DNA from: Charina bottae
Lineage: Eukaryota; Chordata; Lepidosauria; Squamata; Charinaidae
NCBI GenBank assembly: GCA_023362775.1
Contig: JALMGJ010000012.1
Coordinates: forward strand, 20,907,501 to 20,971,500
Direction: 5' to 3'
DNA length: 64,000 nucleotides
Position 1 is the stretch's first letter; every line of letters starts with the position of its first letter. Below are positions 21,968-31,576 of the stretch, piece after piece. Position numbers and translations under genes: made by a program. The notes beneath the pieces were generated by a model. The model saw only the letters and a program-made list of their open reading frames with translations. It was not told where the DNA came from and did not search any database.

Positions 21968-22241
21968 ATAGAATAGATTATAGAAAGAAGAGAGGTATAT
22001 TGTAACCACAGAGTAAGAAGTAAACTTATAATTGTATTTATAACTGTAAAGATCAGAAGCCACTTCTTTGTATCTTTTTTCTTTCTTTTCTATTTTTCTT
22101 CTCTATTTTTCCCCTTTCTTGCACTTCTAGCTTTCCCTTTGATTTATTTCTTTCTTTTCTTTTCCTTACTTCGTATTAGCTTGTATTAGCTCATATTATC
22201 TTTTTAAAAATCTTTAATAAAATTATATTTAAAAAAAGAAG
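21716..22241 (+). mobile_element. 5'-truncated L1 LINE inserted in CR1
   Basis: It comprises the end of L1 ORF2, a T- and C-rich 3' UTR, an aataaa signal (about 22215) and a terminal A-run. A 14-bp TSD agagaagatggaga flanks it (21702-21715 and 22242-22255). This is a normal L1 target-primed insertion with 5' truncation. Confidence 0.9.
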
Positions 22242-22295
22242 AGAGAAGATGGAGAGGGATATAATAAAGAACATCTGAAGGCAAATCACCTACAA
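22242..22295 (+). mobile_element. CR1-like LINE, second piece
   Basis: It resumes after the L1 with 'ggagagggatataataaag' and 'acatctgaaggc' and stops at the hAT insertion. The adjoining acctacaa at 22288-22295 is the hAT TSD. Confidence 0.7.
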
Positions 22296-22485
22296 TAGGG
22301 TGTTTTAAACTTTTTCAGGCCACAGAACCTGTTAATTTAAAAAACAGTTCCTGATCTACAGGCAAAGCTCTAGTTATAAAAGATTGGCTGCATTTGAGTG
22401 ATTTTGCCCCTTTTGTCTCTCATGAAACCCCATTAAGTTCTTGCAGAACCTTAGGATTTTGCAAAACACCGTTTGAAAAACCCTG
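22296..22485. mobile_element. hAT-like MITE nested in CR1
   Basis: The left end is tagggtgttttaaacttttt and the right end complement is cagggtttttcaaacggtg. The 8-bp TSD is acctacaa/acctagaa (22288-22295 and 22486-22493, one mismatch). It is a non-coding, internally AT-rich element. Confidence 0.8.
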
Positions 22486-22576
22486 ACCTAGAAGATGATG
22501 ATGACCTCTTATCTATTATTCCAAAATGCAGGACCTGGAATAACAAATTCTGGTTAATTGTTAGGAAGATCTTTCT
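22486..22576 (+). mobile_element. CR1-like LINE, third piece
   Basis: The CR1 text continues with 'tgcaggacctggaataaca' and 'ggttaattgttaggaaga'. It is interrupted by the retrocopy within the duplicated site aggaagatctttct. Confidence 0.75.
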
Positions 22577-23100
22577 CTCTCTCTCTCTTTCTCTCTTTTA
22601 TGAGAAACCAATTATCAATATTTTATTCTAACAATGAACATGAAAAATTATTTGGGAAGCTCTATAAAGTATTTGTCCAATATTTATGTTTTTTTCCCTG
22701 GCTCCATCTTCCTCCCCCAATTTTAAGGTTGCAAATTTTAAAAAAATTGTTGATGATTTGGGTAATGCAACTTCCACAGCTTATCAGAAAGGCATACTGT
22801 ACATCTAAAAAAAATGGATCGGTAGGTCCAATTCCACCTTATCTGTCTGAGCGAGCCATTCCTGGTCTGTTTGATACCATCATGGGACTGGATGGAAGTC
22901 TCATCATTGGTGGCCTTGGCATCACTGGCATGGGTGGTCTCATTCCTGGAGCAGGTCCAACTGGCATCATTCCTGGAGGAGGTGGTCCCATCAGTGGCAT
23001 CATTGGAGGTCCACCCATATGGGTTACTGGCATCATACCAGGCCATGAAGGACCAGGGATATTAGGTGGTAGTGGCATCATTGCTCCCCCAGGAGTTCAA
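22577..23100 (-). pseudogene. SNRPC (U1-C) processed retrocopy, 5'-truncated
   Basis: The minus strand encodes the methionine- and proline-rich C-terminal half of the U1 snRNP protein [20 protein letters not shown], then [18 protein letters not shown], ending in RPGMARSDR and a stop at 22839-22841. In the family this tail follows an N-terminal zinc finger, which is missing here; about half of the roughly 159-residue protein remains. The copy has no introns. A 3' UTR contains AATAAA on the minus strand (tttatt at about 22622-22627), followed by a purine-rich tail. A 14-bp TSD aggaagatctttct/aggaagaactttct (22563-22576 and 23101-23114, one mismatch) shows retroposition into a CR1 copy. The 193-codon plus-strand frame over it is only its antisense shadow. 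Confidence 0.88.
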
Positions 23101-23240
23101 AGGAAGAACTTTCTAATGCTAGGAGCAGTTGAGCAGTAGAACTAATTATGTAGAAAAAGAGAGAGGGGCTCCTCTTCATTGGATGCCTACAAGAAAAATG
23201 CTGGATAAATACTTGCTGGGGATGTACTGCTCTGAGAAAA
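23101..23240 (+). mobile_element. CR1-like LINE, fourth piece
   Basis: The CR1 resumes with 'gaagaactttctaatgcta', 'gcagttgagcagtag' and 'ggataaatacttgctgggg', which directly continue the third piece. Confidence 0.8.
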
Positions 23241-23849
23241 GGGTTGGATTCCTTTGATTTACTCCAAACATCTCCTTTCAACTCCACAATTCCACATACT
23301 TTGACACACAAACACAAAACGTTGAGCATGTAGAAAAAGTACAGCTTAGCCTGTAATGTAGCAGCAGTTCCCAAGCATCTTCGTGAAAATATCCTTCTTC
23401 CATCCAGCTTCATTCATTTTGCTTGAAGCCTATATTGCATTATTCTATTCCTTCCTCATCATCTTCCCCATTGCTATTAAGCTTCATATTAGAAACATTA
23501 ACTGGCTGTTAGTGAGTAATCAAGCACAAGAGATGTAGATCTGGGCAATTTCTGGGCATTGAGGTTATATTGTCAGTTGGTTTTATGGTATGATATTCAA
23601 GAAACATCACTTTCTATCTTTTCACTACTTCTCAGCAGTAAGCAAATGGCATGAAAAAATGTGCAAATTAATTTTTAAACACCCCCACACCAGTAGATAA
23701 ATTACATTAGGCATTTACAAAGAGCTATTATAAAATAAGAGCCAAAGAGTGCATTAGATTTGACTTGAGAACTAATAAGCTAAAAAGCTCTGGGGACATG
23801 ACATTACTGTTATTGAAAAAGAAAAACTATGGACCAATCACATTTTCTC
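23241..23849. other. Single-copy DNA, nothing recognised
   Basis: AT-rich. The 111-codon minus frame spanning the preceding CR1 end has no protein match that I know. Confidence 0.5.
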
Positions 23850-24400
23850 CCTAACTGATTGATTGATTTTGTGCCATCAAGTCAGTGTTCACTCTTAACG
23901 ACCACATAGATAGATTTTCTCCAGGAGGGTCTGTCCCCTACTTGGTCCTTCAGGTCTTCCAACGGTGCATTCATTGCTGCTGTAATCAAATCCATCCATC
24001 TTGCTGCTGATCATCCTCTTCTGTTTCCTTCCATCTATCCCAGCATTATGGACTTCTCAAGAGAGTTGGGCCTTTGCATAATGAGTCTGAAGTAGGATAA
24101 TTGAGCCTGATCTTTTGTGCCTTGAGTGGGAACTCTGGGTTCATTGGTTCAATTTGTTGTCTTGGTTATTTTCCCTTTGATTTTCAGATCCTCCTCTCCG
24201 TTTTTGTATTCCTACACCAGGTAGACATGCTCCTTCAAAGTACTGTCTCTTCCTGTATGCAGAGTGACTCCTACGCCAATACCTCTCCATGATCTTCCAC
24301 CACCCAAGAACCTGCATCTCTTCAGCAGTATGACACTGCCTACATTCAACTTAGCTCACCAGTCGTCTTCTCTTCCTCTCTTTTGTCCCAGCTCCCTAGC
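23850..24400 (-). mobile_element. RTE/Bov-B-like LINE 3' fragment
   Basis: Read on the minus strand it gives 'DFITAAMNAP', 'LEDLKDQVGDRPSWRKSIY' and then an L2-like sequence with 'actgacttgatggcac'. These peptide blocks are typical of the C-terminal region of old RTE-like LINEs. Stops and frameshifts are frequent. A shorter copy of the same 3' end lies at 49615-49765. Confidence 0.65.
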
Positions 24401-24636
24401 CATTTCAATTTCCTCCCTCCTCTCCATAAGAGACTCTGTATTTGTTATTTTCTAAGACAAAGTTTATTACCTGCAGGCTACAGCTTGAATGCCTGGAAGA
24501 TCACGTGAAAGGATGGCAGATAGTGTTTATCTGTTTCATTCTGTCACATCCCCAAGCATTTTTTAAATGATGCTGAAAATTCTACCCTTGCTCCTCTAGT
24601 GACATCATCTAGTCCCTTGTGGCCCATGGAGAACCA
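24401..24636. other. Single-copy DNA, nothing recognised
   Basis: A short stretch before the CR1 terminus. Confidence 0.4.
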
Positions 24637-24707
24637 TAGATTCATAGGGTTGGATGGGTCCTTGGAGGTCTTCTAGTCTAACCCCCTACCCGGGGCAAGA
24701 AATAAAT
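24637..24707 (-). mobile_element. CR1 3'-end fragment
   Basis: 'tagattcatagggttggat' followed by 'cttggaggtcttctagtct' is the reversed CR1 terminus. The Penelope-like element inserted directly beside it. Confidence 0.75.
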
Positions 24708-24719
24708 AGAAGTCTGATG

Positions 24720-25617
24720 TGGAGTCCTTGGTGCTCTCTGAGCCTTGTTGTTTTCTTGCAGACGTTTCATTGCCAGGCTAGGCAACATCTTCAGTGCGAA
24801 AACGGAGTGGGACTTGCTCTCTGTTAATATACCATGGCTTGTCCTGCTTGTGTTGGTGGGGGTGTTGTTCTCTCCTTGGTAGTTCCTTGATTGGGTTGTT
24901 GTTTGCTGCTTGGTTGATTGACTGAATTAATAGTTCCTTGATTAGGGTATATTGTGCTGTTTGATTCTTCCTCTGGTGCTAATCCTGGTGTTAATCTTTG
25001 CATATCTGGGTGTTGATTGCTGGCAAGGAGGTGTTCTGGTCTTCTGGCTTTTCTATTGTCTCTTATGAATGGTATGTAAATGTTGTTTACCTCTGTGCGT
25101 CTGTTGATGGCTGCTTTGTCTGAGTGCCAGGTTTCCAGGAATTCTCTAGCATTTTTGGATTTGGCTTGGTTTAAGATGCTCACAGTTTCCCAGTTGAAAG
25201 TATGGTTGAATCTGTCCATGTGTTGTGAGATTAAGGAGTTTTCATTGTGTCTTCTGACTGCTAGTTGGTGTTCGTGGATGCATTCTGCTAGTCTTCTGCC
25301 AGTCTGTCCTACGTAGTGGCTGCTACAGTCCTTACACTGTATGTTGTAGATAACTCCTGTTTTTTCTTCTTGGGCTACTGGGTCTTTTGGGTTACTTATG
25401 ATGTTCTGAAGGGTTTTGGTTGGTTTGTGTGCAAGGTGATGCCATGTGGTTGTAACAGTCTATTATTCTTTTCTGAGATGTTTCTGATGTATGGCAGTGT
25501 AATCCTTTTCATAGCTTCTGTTGGTTTTGCTGTGGTGGGTTGAGTGGTCAGGCACTTTTTGATAAAGTTGCGTGGGTATCCGTTTTGCTGGAAGATGCTA
25601 TATAAGTCTGAATCACC
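24720..25617 (-). mobile_element. Penelope-like element, 5'-truncated, with 12-bp TSD
   Basis: This 898-bp minus-strand copy ends in the 'gaagatgttgcctagcctgg' 3' region. The direct repeat agaagtctgatg occurs at 24708-24719 and again at 25618-25629, which I read as its TSD. The coding part is the C-terminal GIY-YIG endonuclease. Most of the reverse transcriptase is missing. Confidence 0.88.
24824..25617 (-). pseudogene. Penelope GIY-YIG endonuclease remnant
   Basis: The minus strand encodes GVIYNIQCKDCSSHYVGQTG and then RRLAECIHEHQLAVRRHNEN. This holds the Penelope-type GIY-YIG motif with its cysteine pair, the YVG step and the conserved Arg. It continues into HMDRFNHTFNWETVSIL and a low-complexity tail. 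The upstream part (25396-25617) is in a different frame. A single-base loss near 25430, at a K/T/L-coding run, separates the two frames. The protein is therefore inactivated but only lightly damaged. Confidence 0.88.
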
Positions 25618-25629
25618 AGAAGTCTGATG

Positions 25630-27404
25630 ATTGGGAGAAAGACTACGACACATGTAGACAAAATATTAATGTGCAGAGGCATCACAAAAACAACAAAGGT
25701 ACATTTTGTCAATGCCATGGCGTTCCGAGTTCAACTTCTTGTAAGAACTCAGATTTTCACAGTTTAATAATCCATCAAGTCAAAAAAGCCCATGATCTGC
25801 CTAGAATAATCTACTAAGTGTAGTGATGGTAGATTCACCAGAAGATTGGTGAGGAAGATTGTAGGAAGGCATGGTGGTATGTACCTCTTTCCCTTAGGTG
25901 CATAGTATTGTACATAAAACTTTATATTCCCATGTAATGGTTGAGAACGTAATCCAGAATTAAGCAAGCATGAATTTTGGTCATTAAAGAGTTATACTCT
26001 GTTTTGTCCCATCCATGGTATGGAACACCTGTGTAGTGTGGGATGATCTTTCTCAACTTCAGTGCTCCTTAACCTTGGGATGGTCTCATCTTTGGCAGGA
26101 GTACATAAAGCATTGCAAGGACACAAAAGATCAACTTATCCTCTTTGGCCTTGGCAAAATCAAGTGAGATGATGTTATTGGAAACAGGTGTAACTAATTA
26201 TGTTTTGTTCACACACACCTGTGAGATGGAACTTTGATGGAGACTTGACTGGCAGAAGATGCTTCATATTCGCCACCTGTTGTCATCTCTTAGGGGTTCC
26301 CTTACTGGAAGAAGGGTAATCAGGTTTTTCCTCTTTCTTTTGATCTTCAGTATTCTTAAATATTCTTTGATTGTTGTATTACGTTTTTTTTTTCTCATGC
26401 TGCCTTGGAATAAAGCCTTGGGTATTCATACTGGTGTTGTCATTGTTTCTGAATCCAAAAGTACCTGTGACCCAATCCTGTTGGGCTGGGGACAGAGCAA
26501 TACACTAAGGAAGAGAGAGACTTTTTGATATACTGCTGCTTTTGTGGACTAGGCAAAAATAGAACGGGCAGAGGAACTGAAGTTGCCAACCTATAGATAA
26601 GACTGAGGGGTGACTATGTTTGGTAAGTCAAAAAGTGGTGCTAATCTGTTCTAAATATACTTTAATTTTTGGAATATTTTCAACAATCAGGTTTTTCCCA
26701 GGCAGGCTTCATAGCCACTAATCATCAGCTCAGATGACATCCGTCAGATTGCCAGTTGTTTGTTTCATGTATTGATGTCATTTCTCTGCAATTGTATAAT
26801 GGATTTTTCCTAGTACTGAAACCAAGAACTGGAAACTATTCTAGATTGGTTTGTTTCTGTGCATGTGCAAGCATGTCTGCCATGTCTAACATAATGCTCC
26901 TGGTGTTGTACTTAGTGTAAGGAACTCGGGTTCAAGTTTCCAGATGACCATAGGGGGGAATTTGGGGCACTCCCTCTTTCTCAACCCTACCCATCTTCAT
27001 AAGATGGCTGCTGTGATATAAAATTAGGGGAGACCTCCATGTATCCCACCTTGGATCTCATAAAAAAGGTAGGATATAATTGCAATGAATGAATGTAGAG
27101 GTAAAACATATGGTTGCTTAGACTTGGGGTTAGTCAAGTACCTGCCCAGGCATAAAAGCTCACTGGCCTCCAACTGGGTGGATGTGTGGAAACTTCCAAA
27201 TGGGCAGTTATTCTGAAGGAGATGGATTGCATTTGGGAACATCTAAGATGGCAGCTGGCCAATATACGGTACAGCCAAGTGCTGACTCAGTTTACTGCTC
27301 CCCCCCAAAGCCAACAGCCTCTGACCTTACAAACTTCCTTTTGAAATGTTTTCTCCAGCCAATGGTTGGGATCTTCCCCTTCAGAGAGTGACACAATGGA
27401 GGAT
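25630..27404. other. Single-copy DNA, no gene recognised
   Basis: No transposable element boundary or coding exon is evident. A T-run lies near 26381. Frames are below 90 codons. Confidence 0.5.
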
Positions 27405-27411
27405 GGAGAGT

Positions 27412-27442
<31 letters not shown>

Positions 27443-27560
27443 TTATTTAGATTTATCCCCGCCCATCTCTGCCATGGCAGACTCTGGGCGGTTTACAATC
27501 AAAATATAAACGATAAAACCTAGACATTTAAAACTACTATAAGAATAAGAGAAAGCACTT
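27405..27560 (-). repeat. LINE 3'-tail with (TTTA)n microsatellite
   Basis: About eight TTTA units (27410-27443) run into 'atccccgcccatctctgcc' and 'actctgggcggtttacaat', the reversed terminus of the L2-like LINE family. Confidence 0.85.
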
Positions 27561-27589
27561 GACTTCAGGGGCAAAGTTTAGTGCTACTG

Positions 27590-27926
27590 TAAAATAATAT
27601 CTATAGCAGCAATGTTGGTCAGGCCCCAGCAAAAGTACTGTATCCAGTTTGGCGCACCACACTTTAAGAGGGATTCAAACAAACTGGAAACAAAGGCAGA
27701 TAATGGCAATGAGAATGATTAGAAATTAAGTCCATGAGGAGAGATTGAGGGAATTAAGGATGTTTAGCCTTGAAGAAAAACCACTGAAGGAGACAGCGTT
27801 CTTCAAGTACAGTATCTGAAGGAGTGTCAGACCCAAGGGGGAGATTACCTGTTGTTTTTTTTAATTTCCTAGAGTGCTGTGCATGGAATAATGGATTGTA
27901 GGAAAGCAGAATCTAATTGGATGTCA
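27590..27926 (+). mobile_element. CR1-like LINE, first piece
   Basis: 'gtatccagtttggcgcacc', 'ggagagattgagggaatta' and 'ggatgtttagccttgaaga' follow CR1 ORF2 in order. It is interrupted at a duplicated ttggatgtca. Confidence 0.75.
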
Positions 27927-28207
27927 AACAAACACATCTTTATTACGGTCAAAGACCAGCATAAGGAAGGTGGGGTACAGTCAGTTAAAAGCATAGAAGG
28001 TACATTAAAATCTAATATAAAAAGCTAAAACACAAAAGGCTAGAGGAAAAGGAGAAAGGAAAAAGGAAAGGAAAGGAAATCTAGGGGGAGGGGGAGGAGC
28101 ATTAGATGAGTTGGGGGGGGAGCATAAAGGTTAGTATATCTGTACATACAGTACTCTGGTAAATTAAAATAAATGCTAGTTTGTGGCACCGGTCATCACC
28201 TGGTGGG
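27927..28207 (-). mobile_element. LINE 3'-end insertion nested in CR1
   Basis: On the minus strand it ends with 'ggtctttgaccgtaataaag'. The flanking 10-bp TSD ttggatgtca lies at 27917-27926 and 28208-28217. The parent LINE family is not identified. The region near 28040-28075 is A/G-rich. Confidence 0.7.
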
Positions 28208-28375
28208 TTGGATGTCAGGAAAAAAACATCCTAACAGTAGGAGCAGTTCGACAGTGGGATTGAAGGAGGAGATGGGCTCCCCTTGGGTGGATGTGCTCAA
28301 ACAAAGGCTGAATAACCTTGTAGATTCTTTAAACTGGATTCCTACATCAAGCAGAAATTGGAGTTGATAGCCTGA
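28208..28375 (+). mobile_element. CR1-like LINE, second piece
   Basis: It resumes with 'catcctaacagtaggagca', 'gttcgacagtgggattga' and 'aggctgaataaccttgtag', matching the continuation of CR1. Confidence 0.75.
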
Positions 28376-28614
28376 ATGGCTTATTCCAGAATTGTCCCTT
28401 ACTGGTTGTTAATTGTTCTTCTGCCACCTTTTTTCTCCTGTCTGTTATTTCCGGGCACACAATTGCTCTTAAAAAATCCACCCACCTCACAGACCATAGT
28501 TATTAACCAGAAGCGAATCTTACTCGGCCTCTTACTGGATCTAGAAAGTTGCTGTTATTAAATTCTTTTAGCACAAAATCTTAAAAGGATGTGAGTAGAA
28601 TTACTAATTCAAAC

Positions 28615-28740
28615 ATTGCTGTAACTCCTGTTATTAACTCCTGTTTTTATTGTAAACCGCCCAGGGTCCCTCCTAGAGGGGGAGATGGGCGGTGTTAAAA
28701 ATAATAATAATAATAATAAAGAAATAAATAAAAAAAAGGC
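28615..28740 (+). repeat. LINE 3' tail (L2-like)
   Basis: 'ttattgtaaaccgcccagg' and 'gggggagatgggcggtgtt' are followed by an (ATA)n/(AAAT)n tail, the forward 3' end of the L2-like family. Confidence 0.85.
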
Positions 28741-29344
28741 TGCTGTTGGTTTTTAATGCTCACCATTCTGATTTGATCAATAATCTATCCATCTTCTTCT
28801 GGGTGGTGGCTTCTCTTAAAAATGCCATGCACTGTAAACAAGTTGAAAGATTCTGGTAGAACAATGGATACAAAGAACATGGGTTTTGGACTGATGGAAA
28901 ATTGACTAACAAAGTGGACTGACAGATATACAAGGAAGTCCTCTGAGGTATAGTTTCCCTTTCTGAGCTATATTTAGATAAATAATGATAGGATAAAATG
29001 ACCAACCATGACCTTCTGAACTGAATCAGTTACTTTGGCTTTAGGCTAGTGTGACAGGATATACTTTTGGCATGCTAGGGGAAAAGGGAATCACCCAGCC
29101 CTTGGAAGAGCCCATTTGGAGCCTTCTACTAGTGGAAACACTGCTGGTAGTCTAGTTTATACCTGCAGAACTTTCCATAGGTCTAACGGGGACTTCCAGT
29201 AGTGACTACCACCACCACCACCACCAATAGGGCTTCCTTGCATCTTTCTGTCCCATTCTAAGCCCTCTTAGCTATCTGTGTAGTTAGAATTGCTCTCCTT
29301 ACTTATTTCATAGCCTTAGTAGGAACTGGGACTATCATTTATAG
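28741..29344. other. Single-copy DNA, nothing recognised
   Basis: A short (CCA)n run is seen near 29205-29226. No exon or repeat is recognised. Confidence 0.5.
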
Positions 29345-29425
29345 GCCTCAAAGATCCAGATCACCACTCAATGGCAGCAAACAAATACAATAAACATCAT
29401 TTGCTACCATCTACTGGTCATCCAT
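29345..29425. mobile_element. TIR element, left part, split by a SINE
   Basis: The text 'agatccagatcaccactca', 'atggcagcaaacaaa' and 'gctaccatctactggtc' parallels the element at 41424-41552. It resumes after the SINE as 'cagctcagatatggtagccc'. Confidence 0.5.
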
Positions 29426-29619
29426 GAGAGCCAGCTTGGTGTAGTGGTTAAGGCACTGGACTAGAAACTGGGAGACTGCCTTAGGCATGAAACCAGCGGG
29501 GTAACTTTGGGCCAGTCACTCTCTCTCAGCCCTAGGAAAGAGGCAATGGCAAGCCACTTCTGAAATCCAGGCAGTCACCAGGAGTCAACAATGACTCAAA
29601 GGCACCCCAAAAAAATAAA
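29426..29619 (+). mobile_element. tRNA-derived SINE with L2-like tail
   Basis: The head 'gtgtagtggttaaggcactgg' leads into 'gggccagtcactctctctc'. The tail 'ggcaagccacttctgaaat' and 'gtcaacaatgactcaaagg' follows. Partial TSDs ctggtcatcca/ctggtcgtcca (11 bp, one mismatch) flank it near 29415 and 29628. Confidence 0.85.
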
Positions 29620-29675
29620 AGCACCACCTGGTCGTCCAAGTTTTTTCAGCTCAGATATGGTAGCCCTAATACTGT
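29620..29675. mobile_element. TIR element, right part
   Basis: 'ggtcgtccaagttttttcag' and 'agatatggtagccct' complete the element begun at 29345. Confidence 0.5.
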
Positions 29676-31435
29676 AGATGCTGCCTTCTGTTTAGTTTTG
29701 TTATCTTCTTTTTGTGCAAGTAAACTCGTGCTGTGCCTCATAATTCTTTGCTGCCAGTAGAAGCAAATGCATTCGACTATTGTCATCTGTGGCCTGAAGA
29801 ATATACCCAGGACCAATCAATGAAAAATACAAAATGACCAGAACAGGAATTTTTGGAAGATTTACTTTAAGACAAGATTCTCACATCCCATTATGCCGTG
29901 TTCTATTTAGCTTTAGTTTGTTGAATATGCTACCATTGGTTTTCCCAACCTATAAGCCAAAAACCATGCTTAAAAAACTGCCATGGCTGGATTTTCCAAA
30001 CATGCTAAGCCAAAACCAAAATGACCTCCCATTCCAGCCTGGAATAATTTATGGACCCCTCTAAATCTCAGTTGAAGCTGTCTGGGCCTCTCTAAAAGAC
30101 ATAACCTTTATTTGAGCTTCACAAATCAATAAAAAGGGTATAGAAAGCTTCATCCTTTTCTCTGTTTATGCCTCTCTTTATCTGAAAGCCACAGCATCCC
30201 AAACAAGCATTTCCTGGCATTCTCCTAGAGGACTCGACTTGGCAAAGGAAGTTGAATCACACAGACTGGAACTTTTCCTCCTAAACCTGTACATTCTTTC
30301 GGGCACAAAGAGTTAAAGGCAAAGAGGAGATGATTGTGTACACTGTTTATGAGCCTGACATGTTCAATCAGGCTGTAAATGAACCATCCAGCCTGTGATA
30401 AAAGAATGTTAATGTCCCTTTAATGATTGCAGATGAGTCCTGAATGGGCAATTTGCATCCAGGAGAAGCAATTTTCAAAGGGTCTTGCAGAAACCGTGCT
30501 TCTCGGTGTAATTGCAATTTTCAGCTTTGGTACAAAGAGGCAAGAAAAAAGTGGAACACTTTGAAATAACAAGAGATGGGCAATAATAGGATGAATGCCA
30601 TATCACATAAATTGATGGTATTATATGCAATTATGGAAAGTTTAATTGGTGTCAACAAAAACAACAACAGAAATGAGGGAAAAATCATTTTTTGGCATTT
30701 GAATGCCAACTTACCTCATTGCAAAGTTGCAAACCAATTCACAAAGTGTATTTTACAGGGCAGTTCTCCATTTAAGAAAAAAAGATATATTGCATTTAAA
30801 AATGTTAGTGCTGCATAAAAATCTGTATCTCCATGAAAATAATGTGCAGAAATGTTTATTAGGGAAAGTTTACTCTAAAAACCATGCCCATTAGTTTAAC
30901 CCAGCAAATGTTTATGTTTTGGAAAAAGCAGGCATAAAAATACATATTTTTAGAAGACTGTCTTTTAACTACAAATTGAACTTATACATGAAAAAATAAG
31001 GAATCGAGAGGAACCCAAATAGACAATTTTGAAATAATAGAAATGGAAAGAAACCGACTAACTGACAGATTGTAAAAAATGAGAGAAATTGACAGACTGC
31101 AAACATTAGAAAAATTGATATTGACAGATTCAGCAATTCTGCTCCTCAACAGGTCTATGCCAAGCTTCAAAAAGGAGCTTCCGTTTGATGAAAATTCATG
31201 AGAAGCGCCCCTTCTAACCTGCTTTGCAAGGCAATGAATCACTCTAAGACCCTTTCTGGCAGTTCTAGCAGCAGGATAGGCTTCTGGCTATGCTCTGCAC
31301 TTGCACAGAAGTCTTTTCTGATTCTGCCAGTCAGCTATTCGAAGCACTGGAGAAAGCGTGCACAAAATGCATGTTCCAGTCCTTCAAGTGCTGGATGATA
31401 GGCTCAGGGCTTGTTCACAAGGATTCAGCCTAGAG
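29676..31435. other. Long repeat-free stretch; conserved non-coding candidate inside
   Basis: I see no interspersed repeat in about 1.7 kb, unusual for this window. The part 30240-30830 is AT-rich with low CpG and many homeodomain-like TAATTG, GCAATT and TGATAA cores. No coding frame is convincing. See the findings for the conserved-element hypothesis. Confidence 0.4.
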
Positions 31436-31568
31436 CAGGGTTTCTCAACCGTGGCAACTTGAAGACGTGTGGACTTCAACTCCCAGAATTCCCCAGCCAG
31501 CATGGCTGGCTGGGGAATTCTGTAGGTGAAGTCCACACATCTTAAGTTGTCAAGGTTGAGAAACACTG
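31436..31568. mobile_element. Palindromic hAT MITE (CAGTGTTTCTCAACC family)
   Basis: The ends are cagggtttctcaacc and gttgagaaacactg. The TSD gcctagag is perfect (31428-31435 and 31569-31576). Confidence 0.93.
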
Positions 31569-31576
31569 GCCTAGAG

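Noticed and set aside
22558..23139. 193-codon plus-strand frame rich in Gly and Ile
   Set aside because: It is the antisense shadow of the SNRPC retrocopy on the minus strand; the Gly/Ile periodicity mirrors the Pro/Met codons.
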